From Trissonchulus latispiculum (Eukaryota > Nematoda > Enoplea > Enoplida > Ironidae), in the NCBI GenBank assembly GCA_030248195.1, contig JASAND010017584.1, positions 33,879 through 97,878 on the forward strand: 64,000 bases of DNA. Reading direction: 5' to 3'. Of the stretch, positions 56,101 through 64,000 are shown one piece after another. The position numbers and the translations under genes were made by a program. Within the stretch, counting starts at the first letter, position 1; each line of letters begins with the position of its first letter. Below the pieces are notes generated by a model, which ran no database searches, was not told the origin of the DNA, and saw only the letters and a program-made list of their open reading frames with translations.

Positions 56101-59100
56101 GATCTTGTTGCCAGAGCCAGCTCGCAAGTAATTGAAGTTTACCCGTGCCAAATACTGAATCACACCTCTGTTAGGTTCCTTCCTATGAATGATACCTGTA
56201 CGCAAGATATACCCGTAAAATTTTACTTAGGGCCTAACGAGTATACTGGGTTTCTGACTCCAGCAACTAACATAATTACACACACCAGTCTTCCAGTTGA
56301 TTGTGATGTTACCACTGAAGAAATTCCCGTTGAGTTCGATGGGAAATCTTACCTATATTCTAGGAAAACTGGAGTACTAACCGAAGCCAAGGATACCCGC
56401 GAGATAAAAGTGTTTGATTTTGATTGGGACACCCATCTCCAAGACATACCTACTACCATATTCCACCAAATTGTTGTGTACGACTGGGATCTGTTCAACC
56501 AACATTTCTCCCTGAATGACTTGTTGGGAGGTCTACAAAAGCAGCAGCAGGTAATGAAAGACCTGGGATTCTCAAGTAATCAGGATAAAGTCTCCCCAGC
56601 AGACAAAGTCGCATCCACAATATTACAACGTGGATATTTCGGGTTTTTACAAGGTTTGCATGTCGGCTATTGGCAAGTTTGGGTGTTCCTCGTTTGTCTT
56701 TATGTCACTATTTCGTTCCTTATTATACATTGTTGTCCTATTCTACCGAATCACCAGTTAATTAACATACCTCAGCTTACCCGTAAATTGATCAGTATAG
56801 TAACGAAGACATACCGTAAATACCGTATCCCTGTTCCCCAACAGGAACCACAGGAAGCAGACTCTACTGAAGTAGTGGAGCCTGCTGCACCGGGTATATT
56901 ACGTCGACTCAGCGACAGAATTAGAGTCCCGTGGCCTCCTCGTCGACGATCGTTGGAAAATCCCATTACCACGGACCCTACTGTTGCTGTAGTCAATGGT
57001 TCTAAAACCAAACCCTTGCTCGTAAGAATAAAAGTTAATGGACAACGAGTTACAGCTCTTCTTGACACTGGTTCCTTGATAACCCTAATCCATCCGAAAC
57101 TTCTTCACCGCACCAATCGTTTGAACGCTGCTCCTTTGCTAGCTACATCAATCACAGGCCACGATTTACCTATTCTAGGAACCACCAAAATACCGATTCA
57201 GATAGGTCAGAATGTCATAAATACCTCCGTGTTTGTAAACCAAGAAAATCCGTACCCGTGCATCTTAGGTTTAGATGTGCTGAACCGCTGTGGCAATTTT
57301 AGCTTTGATGTACGGCGACGAACAGTGAAAATGGGGTCTGTACAGTTGAAACTTCTCACTCCCAGACCAGCGCAACCCAATCGAAGCTCACTCCGACCTC
57401 TGACTGTTAATCTAATCGATACCATCTGCATACCACCACGCACAGGTGTTACCACAATGGCTTCGATCAAATCACTCTCAGGCAGTGAACAACTCCTAAC
57501 AGGACAAGACGTGATGGTGGAACCATCACCAATGCAGCAGTCTCATGTGGTTACAAAACGAACCCTTGGGAAAGTAGGAGCGAGGAAACTACTCCCTGTG
57601 TGTCTACTCAACTTAGCATTGATCCCACTAATTCTACACGCAGGAACTACACTAGGAACTGTGGAAAAAGTCCTACCCACTTTAACATCTCCTAATCTAC
57701 CACATTGCAACCTAGTTACGGCTAGTGTCCGTAGCAATCAGAAGACTCCGTTAGACGAGTTGAATTTGGATGGCAGTTCCCTGAAATCAGAAGAAAAACG
57801 ACAGCTATGGGCAGTGTTATACCAATTTCGAGACGTGTTTGCAAAAGAAGATTTAGACCTAGGAAAGTCGTCCAAGGTTTATCATCGTATACTCACCAAT
57901 GAACAAGCACCTATCAAACAACGGCCCCACCGCCTTCCTTACTTGTTAAGAGACGACGTCGCCAAAACAGATTAAGGACATGTCTAACAAGGGAATTATT
58001 GAACCGTCAGTTAGTCCATGGGCTTCGCCCATTGTTGTAGTTAAGAAGAAGGATGGGACTAACCGAATCTGTATTGATTACAGAAAACTAAATCAAGTCA
58101 CAAAAATGGACCAATGGCCGTTGCCGCGCATTGATGATACATTAGATTCTTTGGGAGGAGCCAAATACTTTACTAGCCTGGACCTAGCCTCAGGCTATCA
58201 TCAGATTGAGGTACACCCTGCTGATAAAGAAAAAACTGCTTTTATAAGCTTTGCCGGACTATACCAGTATACCCGAATGCCATTTGGTCTTTGCAACGCA
58301 CCTGCTACCTTCCAAAGACACATGGAATCTACATTAGCTGGCCTACAGTGGAATATTTGTACCATTTATCTAGATGACATCCTTGTCTATAGTCGCACTT
58401 TTGCTGATCATCTTAGCCACATTGCCATGGTATTGGAACGACTTCGACAGGACGGGTTGAAACTAAAGCTGAGGAAATGCCATTTCGCCAGAATGGAAGT
58501 ACCATACCTTGGACATCTCGTTTCAGCTCCCGGTCTTCGTCCTGACACGGAAAAGATAACTACCATCACTAACTGGCCACGTCCATCCTGTGTGCGCGAT
58601 GTGAGAAAATTCCTGGGTTTTGCTTCATACTACCGTAGATTTGTGAAAAATTTCTCTCGGGTTGTTTTCCCTCTAAACAGGCTTCTGAAAAAGGACGTTC
58701 AGTTTCAGTGGACACCAGAAGCAGAATCAGCATACCGGCAAATCATAATGTTACTCACTACAGCACCTACTCTTAAATTTCCAGACCCAACCAAACCCTT
58801 CATCCTATATACGGATGCCAGCAATGCCGGACTTGGAGCAGCGCTACATCAAACACTCAGTGAAAATGGTCGAACAGTAGAACATCCGGTGGCTTATATC
58901 AGTCGTACCTTATCACCAGCAGAAGGTAATTATTCCACAACGGAAAAAGAAGCATTGGCTGTCGTATGGGCAATTAAGAAATTCCGCCCATACCTATATG
59001 GAGCACAGCTAACAGTTATCACGGATCATTCGGCATTAAAATGGCTTCTGGAAATTAAGGACCCCTCCGGTCGATTGGCTAGATGGGCCTTAACAGTGCA

Positions 59101-62100
59101 AGAATTTGCTAACCGAATGACTATACTTCACCGACCTGGTAAAAGTCAAAACATGTCGACGCACTTTCTCGTATTCCAGAAGTATCTCTGATACAAGTTA
59201 AGAAGCCAGCCCTACAAACTATTTTAGATGAGCAAACATCGGACAGTGATATTCAGCTCATGAAAGCATATATAGAAAACAAAGATATACCAAGTGACGA
59301 TTCCAAACGACGATACATTCTTAAATTTGCAAACCAATATTTCATTGAAAACGATATTTTATTTCGCCGTATAAAGAAACCTGAACATTGTGGCCGTCAA
59401 ATTGTAGTACCTTCGCACATTCGCCAAGATATTTTGCAAATGTTTCATGACGAACCAGTTGGTGGTCTTTTAGCTGCTAATAAAACCTTTCAGAAAATTA
59501 GTCGACATTTCTTTTGGCCACAAATGAAAAGTGAAATTCAGGAATATTGTAAACAATGCATTGGCTGCGCTACTCGAAAACAACCCCTACAATACCAACG
59601 ATCCCTGTTACATACCGTTCCCCCAGGACAGCCTTTTGACACTGTTGTCACTGATATTATGGGACCACTGCCTAAAAGCTACCTTGGAAATTCATACATT
59701 ATAACTTTTATTGACCCGTTTACAAAATGGCCAGAGGCATTCGCCTTAGCCGACACTACCGCTGAAACAGTCGCCAAAGTATTCGTAGATGAAATTGTAA
59801 GCCGTCATGGGGCTCCTCGTCGCTTACTTTCCGATAGAGGTACTTGCTACATGAGTTCTCTTTTAAAAGATAGGTATGCAGCCTTCTTACAACAGAAAAA
59901 GTTTTCAGCGTTGCATACCGACCACAAGTCCAAGGCCTTTGTGAAAAATTTAATCATACCTTAGCACTCATTTTGTCTATGTACACAGATTCTCAACAGA
60001 AAACATGGGACCAATGTCTACCATTGGCCCTATTGGCGTATCGCACCTCTGTGCAGGCTTCCTCTAAATTTTCACCATTCTATTTATTATATGGGCGGGA
60101 CGTCGTTCTGCCCAGAGAGGCTGAATTGAATATACCTAGATTACAATACATCGACGAAATCGACTACGCAGTATGGCTGACAGTTACTTTAAAAACCGCC
60201 TACGAAACAGCCCGGCGAGCCATAGCTGCAGCTCATCAACAACAAAAACGTGAACACGATAAAAAGGCATTCACCTCATTGAATGTAGGTGACCTCGTAA
60301 TGGTATATAACCCCATAACACCTAGAGGTAAAACATCAAAATTATTTCCACACTGGTTTGGACCACTCCGCATTATTAAATTACGGTACTCTACGGCTTT
60401 TGTAAAGCCGTGTCCAGGCGTTTCTGTACCCTCTCGATTCACTCAACAGTGGGTAGCACTAGACCGATTAAAACCGTATTCTCTACCCAGGGTCACCGGC
60501 ACGTCTTGGGGCCTGGAAGAAGAAACAGACAATGAATAATACCAAAACGATTAACCAGTATACCTTAAAGTTACCTTGTAAAAAAATAGTATACCATCAA
60601 ATATACCGCTAGAATACCATATCGTGTACTCGTTTGTACTTTTTGTACGCTCTAACATGACAATAACAAATCTCCGAAACTAATCCGAAATTAGCCTATA
60701 TTACTATTCCTACCTTTAAACTTTAAACTAACTGCATTACACCAATCTAATTACTAATATTTGTTTTAGATGAATACCGGCTTAGCCCTATCATACCACG
60801 GCAAGGCGTTTTCTACATGTTACACCCAACTAATCACCTCATTGGCACAGTTGCCGATTGATGACAACATCAAACAGTCCTTATCAATGGTTGCCAGCCA
60901 ACTGAATACCCGATATCAAGAAGTCCATGATACCTTGGTGGCGTTAAGTTATACAATACCCGGAGAAGCTGTCACCATTGTCAAATCTATTTTGCATCCG
61001 ACCAAACCAACAGCGGGGCCTGACGATGTCTTGGGGATGTATCTTAGCATCAACGCTTCCCATGTGACAAGTCCACATGAGTTCTACATCACTACGCCAA
61101 AGGACGATGTCACTCGCTATGAAGTGGAGTCCGCCATGGGCATGGAGTCACTGATGGTTCCAATCGAAGAGTCGATGCCCTTCAATGTGTTTTCGTTGTA
61201 TGCCGTTCGTCTACCAGGGTCAGGTCCCTATGTTCGTGTTCTGCCCATCGGACCATCCGAAGAAGAAATGATACCTGTTCGAAACATCGATACCGGAGAA
61301 CCATTTTCTGTGCCACAAGCCACCTTGTGCCCTCTACCGTCCAACGAATACAACATTTTGAATACCGGTCCCCTCGCATACCGGTGTATGCTGTCAGATA
61401 TACCAGCCCCACCAGCGTATTCAGCGTGGCATTCAGATTTCCATTTTGTCCTTAGCCAGATTCTGGAAACCCCGAACCTTAAGTGTGAATTCCAACGTTG
61501 TAAACGAGGAGAACTGGGCCTGCCTACGTATCATGTTCAGCTCTCCGCTGACATCGGAATCCTGCAGGATTTAGCCAAAGAACACGATCATCCGGTTTTG
61601 GTCAATCTGTCTTCAACGACGACCACTGTCGTAGAAGAAATGGACGTAGAACCGACAGTTACAGAATCGCCGCCTCTTGTGCCCATGAACACGGAAGTTG
61701 AAACACAACTGACCTCTAGTGCCACTGAAACTCCAACAAGCAACTCGACCGAGACGGAGCCTGTTGGACAAGAAAGTCACAACATAGAAGATGAAACACG
61801 CACGACAGAAACGGCCTCGAGCGTGGCAACTACAGATAGTCAAGAAGATACCGAAGCTGATTCCCTAATGGATGAAATCTTGGTCAGTCCACCGTCGGAG
61901 CCGGATCAAAATAGTTCCAGCAATGAAGATGAAGAGGAAGATTATTGGATTCGTCCCAATAGTCCTCTCTCGGTCTTTAAGCTGCAAGCCTTAAATATTG
62001 GAGGCATTTGGTTCCCTTGTCCTATTTGGGCGATCCTGTACTTGGTGTTGTTGAAGCTCAGTGAGTTTTGCAATACAGCAACTACCCAAGCGGCATGGTT

Positions 62101-63836
62101 ACTAATGGCCATCACCGAGCAGGATGTATCGACGATGCTCCAAAAATACCTAGATGAGAAAGCACGTCTATCACTTTCAGTTGGGATGTTATCAGATTCC
62201 ATACGCCCTGTGGCTATAATGGTCTTTAAGGAATGTTTCCGTCAGCATTCGTCAGTCAGAGAAATGGACATTCGTAGAACAGCCCAACGGTTCCGACACC
62301 ACCCCTGCCTGTACCACGACCGTGACCTGACAGAGGAGCTAGTCCATATTGAAGAAGCCTACTATGACCACATTTTTCATAACAATCAATGTGATCTAGT
62401 CATTTCCCATATTTACCAAATGATACCCTATCGGTTCCAACCAGGAACTAAGCTCCTTGTCTACTGTGATACCGCGTGGGCTGGTCGGATCCAATTCCGC
62501 AACTCCCGAACATCAGTCCACAAGATTAACCGTTTATCAATTCAGCATCCGTCCGCCGCGAAGTCGCTTATCCATCTCTTACGCACGCACCCTAACCCCA
62601 ATTCCATTGACGTTCTAATCCTAATCGTAGGTGCTGATGACCTTTCCTCCGACACACCGTCCCTGAAAAGTCGCTATGAGAATCTGCTTGAAACTATTCG
62701 AACACGGTTCACCATGGCAGCTGTTTTCATAACTGAAATGTTACCCCGCCTGGATGAATCCCAGACGAAAGTACATCCAGCGCGGGAAGCACTCCGTGCT
62801 GCTGCCCAAATCCATCCCAAAGTGACTGTCGTGTCGATGGAACGTTTTGACGAACCCAGTTTTATGCTGAGTCGTTTTAACGGCGTCACTCTAGCGGCTA
62901 AAGGAGTCCTGCGGTTTATGCGAATTCTGCTCGAACACTTGCCGCAGTTGCAACTCCTATTCCAATCCCCGACTTAACAGTCGAAAATGAATTAAACCTC
63001 TATGTAAAATGTACTCTGTACTTTGATTTAGTATGTAACTGACATAGCTATTACCTCTTTAATTATAGGAGCCCGGAGTCTCCCTCTTAAAAGAGGAGGG
63101 CAGTATAAGATAACTTAAGATACCACCCCTTAAAATGTGAAATAGTCAAACTGTTGATAAGAATAATTCCTTTAAGCGTACGTAATTATCTTAATACCTT
63201 CCGTTTCCGCAAAACTATTTACTTGCGATCACAATATTATACCAAAGTTACAAATTGCAGCCCTTCCGTTGTTTGTTTTTCCCAAAAGATAGCGAGCAAT
63301 TGAATCAGTATAAAAGCAGCTTAAATTAACAGTGCGAGAGAGAGCGTATTGCTGTTTTCCTAAAGCTTAAGCCTAGTTAAAGTTGCATACCATAGAGCGC
63401 ATAGGCATACCATAGTTCCCTGAAAGTCCTACTTCTTCCCTGGTTGTTTAGTCCAGCTGCGTTTGGCCCGAGGTAATAGCTATCTATATTTTTAATACTT
63501 AATTGTTTCACCGTAAAAGTCCAGATAATAAGTCCGTGTATTATTAATAAATTAGTCAACTAGTCTTTCAATTACTTAGGGAGCGACAATACTTTTTGAA
63601 AGTCATTGTGATGGTATTTATTTAGGTTATACGTAATGCGAGAATTTTCATACCTATTTGTAATTCGGCACCACTGAGGTCCTGCTGATACAGCCTGGAA
63701 ACTGAGTGAGGAAATTCTGTTCGATTGAGTCCAGCCGGAAGACTTCGTTCTCTGCGATGGGCGTCCAGCCAATGTGGATGACCTCTGATCCCATTGATTG
63801 GTTGAGGATTTCCACGAAGCCACGGCGGATCGTAAT
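49923..63836 (-). CDS. CSPP1: CSPP1-like centrosome and spindle-pole protein, 5'-partial, five exons
   Basis: Microtubule-associated coiled-coil protein of centrosomes, spindle poles and cilia. Minus-strand exons are 63836-63654, 52381-52242, 51761-51138, 50906-50597 and 50194-49923 (stop TAG). All junctions are AG/GT with matching phase. Family signs are GWDPWGKPGGGAPMRDSRGR, YLDYLRYQIQEKQLLKELAK followed by a long Glu/Lys/Arg coiled coil (within 51138-51420), a second coiled-coil start in 52242-52381 (YRTELLKHQHEQELERKRL), and a VIPAL motif in 50597-50906. The 5' exons lie right of the window. The intron between the first two exons here carries the whole LTR retrotransposon in the opposite direction. 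Family assignment rests on the WGKxGGGAP block plus the coiled-coil context; CCDC66 is the main alternative. Confidence 0.72.
50597..50906 (-). CDS. CSPP1: CSPP1-like exon
   Basis: Acceptor TTGTTTCAG and donor GTGAAC. Encodes ELAEKVADKLQSSQQHL to LPHDEPL plus one base. Basic and Pro/Ser-rich. Confidence 0.78.
51138..51761 (-). CDS. CSPP1: CSPP1-like exon with WGKPGGGAP motif and coiled coil
   Basis: Acceptor TATTTCAG and donor GTAATT. 208 codons, phase 0 at both ends. The Pro/Ser/Tyr-rich middle separates the WGKPGGGAP block from the charged coiled coil ending EKAKKRQ. Confidence 0.85.
52242..52381 (-). CDS. CSPP1: CSPP1-like exon, source of the copy at 27833-27943
   Basis: Acceptor TTTGTAG and donor GTATAG. 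Two bases complete an Ala codon, then 46 codons, among them HIRTTEQFSVSESSVSRLL, ending ELLKHQHEQELERKRL. Confidence 0.78.
52724..53207 (+). repeat. 5' LTR
   Basis: Starts ATAAGATAACTTAAG and ends GGGAGCGACA, so it lacks a TG start. TATAAAAG at 52928-52935 is the likely promoter; AATAAA at 53165-53170 the likely polyadenylation signal. Confidence 0.92.
53211..53228 (+). promoter_or_regulatory. Primer-binding site
   Basis: TGGCGCTGCGAGTAGGGT, three bases after the LTR, starts with TGG as complements of tRNA 3' CCA do. The primer tRNA is not identified. Confidence 0.6.
53406..54623 (+). CDS. gag: Gag polyprotein of the LTR retrotransposon
   Basis: 405 codons. A retrotransposon capsid domain spans about residues 75-235 (FDEFFELWDLLARAEEF, GNALETYRSLP, LLRGIFLAGI), then a basic coiled stretch. 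A single CCHC zinc knuckle begins at C338 (CLNCGKAGHVMNQC), then an Arg/Gly-rich tail for nucleic-acid binding. It overlaps the next ORF (different frame) by about 90 bases, so the downstream frame may be reached by ribosomal frameshifting. The final DTGS before the stop is not a protease site. Intact. Confidence 0.93.
   Translation: MTYNDTTFVQSFDFDFIKPPSEIASARSIRYQRRIETKMQAEIDDLRQQLAQLVAGAGNDPTNSQRKRGRYLDLPYYHGDFGENFDEFFELWDLLARAEEFSDDQKLLKLPAYLRGNALETYRSLPDATKADYALLCQALAAAFKTPARELVSSEELHTRKQKSHESIATYSRELQKLSRNAYPNMAQKAREDLLRGIFLAGIKTEIQDRLTFLADPPKTFDDAVVEARRQEAVLERKASKTIPIEKTDAELSLLRKEVRDLKRQQDRSSRRYPPKPAFRVNAVQVESPSWQKDLEALENRLVARFESAPHKSKNTSQNTISRADNKPRWTADGKPICLNCGKAGHVMNQCYLKNSQRSARGRGGAVRGGRPQGLVGAVNCSYPMYENPTRYRRIQSACCYDTGS
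54532..57975 (+). pseudogene. Envelope-like glycoprotein fused upstream of protease and RT start; interrupted by one stop
   Basis: One frame runs from about 54532 to 57975, broken only by TAA at 56071-56073. The first part has a coiled start, a membrane segment at about residues 141-155 followed at once by a Cys-rich ectodomain with sequons, and a basic KKR cleavage-like site about 430 residues in. The second part (after 56077) continues the ectodomain with a sequon, then a membrane anchor at about 200-218 and a Pro/Arg-rich tail. A retropepsin-like domain follows with its DTGS at 330-333 (counted from 56077). The end is the RT connection region (FRDVFAKEDL). The ectodomain resembles non-retroviral fusion glycoproteins in Cys pattern only; its exact relative was not identified. 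An envelope placed before the protease is unusual. Confidence 0.75.
57980..59191 (+). CDS. pol: Reverse transcriptase and RNase H
   Basis: Fingers motif GIIEPSVSPWASPIVVVKKK, palm SLDLASGYHQ, MPFGLCNAP, the catalytic YLDD at residues 130-133, and FLGFASYYRRF of the connection. RNase H has TDAS (D279), EKEALAVVWA (E322/E324) and TDH (D349). A frame change just before 57980 (an A-run) separates it from the protease ORF, and a 2-base insertion near 59152 throws off the conserved C-terminal motif of the domain, creating the stop at 59189. Confidence 0.92.
   Translation: MSNKGIIEPSVSPWASPIVVVKKKDGTNRICIDYRKLNQVTKMDQWPLPRIDDTLDSLGGAKYFTSLDLASGYHQIEVHPADKEKTAFISFAGLYQYTRMPFGLCNAPATFQRHMESTLAGLQWNICTIYLDDILVYSRTFADHLSHIAMVLERLRQDGLKLKLRKCHFARMEVPYLGHLVSAPGLRPDTEKITTITNWPRPSCVRDVRKFLGFASYYRRFVKNFSRVVFPLNRLLKKDVQFQWTPEAESAYRQIIMLLTTAPTLKFPDPTKPFILYTDASNAGLGAALHQTLSENGRTVEHPVAYISRTLSPAEGNYSTTEKEALAVVWAIKKFRPYLYGAQLTVITDHSALKWLLEIKDPSGRLARWALTVQEFANRMTILHRPGKSQNMSTHFLVFQKYL
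59158..59964 (+). CDS. pol: Integrase, N-terminal zinc region and catalytic core (part 1)
   Basis: Continues the RNase H end in a shifted frame. The zinc region has H63 and the pair C100/C103 (counted from 59260), but the second His position reads GGLL, so the HHCC finger may be incomplete. The core has D132 in TDIMG and D192 in SDRG. The catalytic Glu lies after the next frame change (near 59900), so this ORF alone is incomplete. Confidence 0.85.
   Translation, partial: DALSRIPEVSLIQVKKPALQTILDEQTSDSDIQLMKAYIENKDIPSDDSKRRYILKFANQYFIENDILFRRIKKPEHCGRQIVVPSHIRQDILQMFHDEPVGGLLAANKTFQKISRHFFWPQMKSEIQEYCKQCIGCATRKQPLQYQRSLLHTVPPGQPFDTVVTDIMGPLPKSYLGNSYIITFIDPFTKWPEAFALADTTAETVAKVFVDEIVSRHGAPRRLLSDRGTCYMSSLLKDRYAAFLQQKKFSALHTDHKSKAFVKNLIIP
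59905..60539 (+). CDS. pol: Integrase part 2: catalytic Glu and C-terminal domain
   Basis: In the frame entered near 59905 the core continues through YRPQVQGLCEKFNHTL, with the catalytic Glu. PLALLAYRTS and SPFYLLYGR follow, and the C-terminal SH3-like segment GPLRIIKLRYSTAFVK. It ends at 60537-60539. Confidence 0.87.
60540..60769. other. Spacer between pol and ORF3 of the retrotransposon
   Basis: 230 bases of AT-rich non-coding DNA. It could hold a splice acceptor or internal promoter for the downstream ORF, for example the TTTGTTTTAG just before the ATG at 60770. Confidence 0.45.
60770..62977 (+). CDS. ORF3: large accessory protein with C-terminal SGNH-hydrolase-like domain
   Basis: 735 codons, intact. 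Residues 1-277 form a folded but unrecognised region. Residues 278-388 are a Thr/Ser/Glu/Pro-rich linker. A hydrophobic stretch at about 411-425 (FPCPIWAILYLVLLKL) could be a membrane or buried helix. Residues about 555-730 fit an SGNH/GDSL fold: strand LLVYCDTAWAG in the GDS position, LIVGADDLS in the GxND position, and FDEPSF..NGVTLAAKGVLR at the C-terminal DxxH position. The Ser and His of the catalytic set appear replaced, so it may be a non-catalytic relative. It starts right after a TTTTAG, so expression from a spliced RNA is possible. SGNH ORFs have been reported in some retrotransposons. Confidence 0.7.
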   Translation: MNTGLALSYHGKAFSTCYTQLITSLAQLPIDDNIKQSLSMVASQLNTRYQEVHDTLVALSYTIPGEAVTIVKSILHPTKPTAGPDDVLGMYLSINASHVTSPHEFYITTPKDDVTRYEVESAMGMESLMVPIEESMPFNVFSLYAVRLPGSGPYVRVLPIGPSEEEMIPVRNIDTGEPFSVPQATLCPLPSNEYNILNTGPLAYRCMLSDIPAPPAYSAWHSDFHFVLSQILETPNLKCEFQRCKRGELGLPTYHVQLSADIGILQDLAKEHDHPVLVNLSSTTTTVVEEMDVEPTVTESPPLVPMNTEVETQLTSSATETPTSNSTETEPVGQESHNIEDETRTTETASSVATTDSQEDTEADSLMDEILVSPPSEPDQNSSSNEDEEEDYWIRPNSPLSVFKLQALNIGGIWFPCPIWAILYLVLLKLSEFCNTATTQAAWLLMAITEQDVSTMLQKYLDEKARLSLSVGMLSDSIRPVAIMVFKECFRQHSSVREMDIRRTAQRFRHHPCLYHDRDLTEELVHIEEAYYDHIFHNNQCDLVISHIYQMIPYRFQPGTKLLVYCDTAWAGRIQFRNSRTSVHKINRLSIQHPSAAKSLIHLLRTHPNPNSIDVLILIVGADDLSSDTPSLKSRYENLLETIRTRFTMAAVFITEMLPRLDESQTKVHPAREALRAAAQIHPKVTVVSMERFDEPSFMLSRFNGVTLAAKGVLRFMRILLEHLPQLQLLFQSPT
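63088..63104 (+). promoter_or_regulatory. Polypurine tract
   Basis: AAAAGAGGAGGG ends four bases before the 3' LTR, the expected site of plus-strand priming. Confidence 0.75.
63105..63588 (+). repeat. 3' LTR
   Basis: Same length and, as read, the same sequence as the 5' LTR; TATAAAAG at 63309-63316. Followed by the target duplication. Confidence 0.92.
63654..63836 (-). CDS. CSPP1: CSPP1-like exon (most upstream in window)
   Basis: Acceptor GTCCATAG and donor GTATGA on the minus strand. The frame that fits both neighbours begins DYDPPWLRGNPQPINGIRG and ends LYQQDLSGAELQI plus one base. Open frames overlapping on the same strand are out of phase. Confidence 0.68.
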   Translation of the reverse strand: MTIRRGFVEILNQSMGSEVIHIGWTPIAENEVFRLDSIEQNFLTQFPGCISRTSVVPNYK

Positions 63837-64000
63837 CTATGGACAGAAAGAAACTGGTGAAATAACAAATGAACCCGGATGGAAAAAGCTACGAAGGTTG
63901 CAAGAACTGTAACAGTTGAGAAATGAGAGTAACGTTTTGTAACTCTTTGCAGAACCTATACTTTACACCAGTTAAATAACCAAGAAACAGGAATGCCAAG
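63837..64000. other. CSPP1-like intron sequence to window end
   Basis: Begins with the acceptor of exon 63654-63836 on the minus strand. Nothing else is recognised. Confidence 0.5.

Larger units (their letters stand above)
52724..63588 (+). mobile_element. Full-length Ty3/gypsy-type LTR retrotransposon with envelope-like and SGNH-like ORFs
   Basis: Two 484-bp LTRs (52724-53207, 63105-63588) read as identical. Flanking ATACT at 52719-52723 and 63589-63593 is the target duplication (4 or 5 bp; one A is ambiguous). A primer-binding site starts TGGCGCTGCGAG at 53211, and a polypurine tract AAAAGAGGAGGG precedes the 3' LTR. Gene order: gag; envelope-like glycoprotein joined in frame to protease and the start of RT; RT with RNase H; integrase; a 735-codon ORF. 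Inserted antisense in a CSPP1-like intron. Coding breaks: an in-frame TAA at 56071-56073 and frame changes near 57968, 59152 and 59900. Confidence 0.93.

Noticed and set aside
63572..63868. 98-codon minus-strand frame overlapping the CSPP1-like exon
   Set aside because: It is in the wrong phase. The frame beginning DYDPPWLRG fits both the upstream acceptor and the downstream exon phase.

Overview
The window is eukaryotic nuclear DNA from an animal, most likely an invertebrate. The genes are split by GT-AG introns whose phases agree at every junction. All four host genes belong to animal families: TMEM184, a glutaredoxin-fold protein, acid ceramidase and CSPP1. The DNA is AT-rich and loaded with palindromic DNA transposons, satellites, Penelope-like elements and one full-length LTR retrotransposon. 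The species cannot be named from the sequence.

Layout. (1) 456-28204, + strand: seven 3'-terminal coding exons of a TMEM184 gene. Its 5' end lies left of the window. Its introns hold a TTAA-flanked element in two copies (1060-2804; 15857-17245, inverted), a 9.5-kb TTAA-flanked composite carrying tandem Penelope-like elements (5495-14981), a GTACCGTA palindrome array, a ~147-bp satellite and several smaller palindromic elements. (2) 28205-43718: no convincing host gene. It holds hAT-like elements, foldback elements, minisatellites, poly-G MITEs and a tRNA-derived sequence. (3) 43719-46278, +: four-exon gene for a small secreted glutaredoxin-like protein with a one-cysteine active site. (4) 47670-49399, +: three-exon acid ceramidase gene with the catalytic cysteine and a signal peptide. 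(5) 49923-63836, - strand: five 3' exons of a CSPP1-like centrosome/spindle-pole gene, converging on the ceramidase gene. Its 11-kb intron contains (6) a Ty3/gypsy-type LTR retrotransposon (52724-63588, +) with LTRs that look identical, a 5-bp target duplication, and the unusual order gag, envelope-like glycoprotein, protease, RT, RNase H, integrase, then a large ORF ending in an SGNH-hydrolase-like domain.

How the parts relate. The host genes show no shared pathway. Most of the window records serial transposon insertion. Several insertions are proven inside the window because an uninterrupted copy of the target is also present (elements at 2026-2369, 10470-12984 and 31170-32311). The most interesting signals are the retrotransposon's gene order with its SGNH-like ORF; short GC-rich hairpins repeated in the middles of otherwise unrelated small elements; a conserved palindrome core shared by elements with different ends; and a fragment of a CSPP1 exon copied into a TMEM184 intron.
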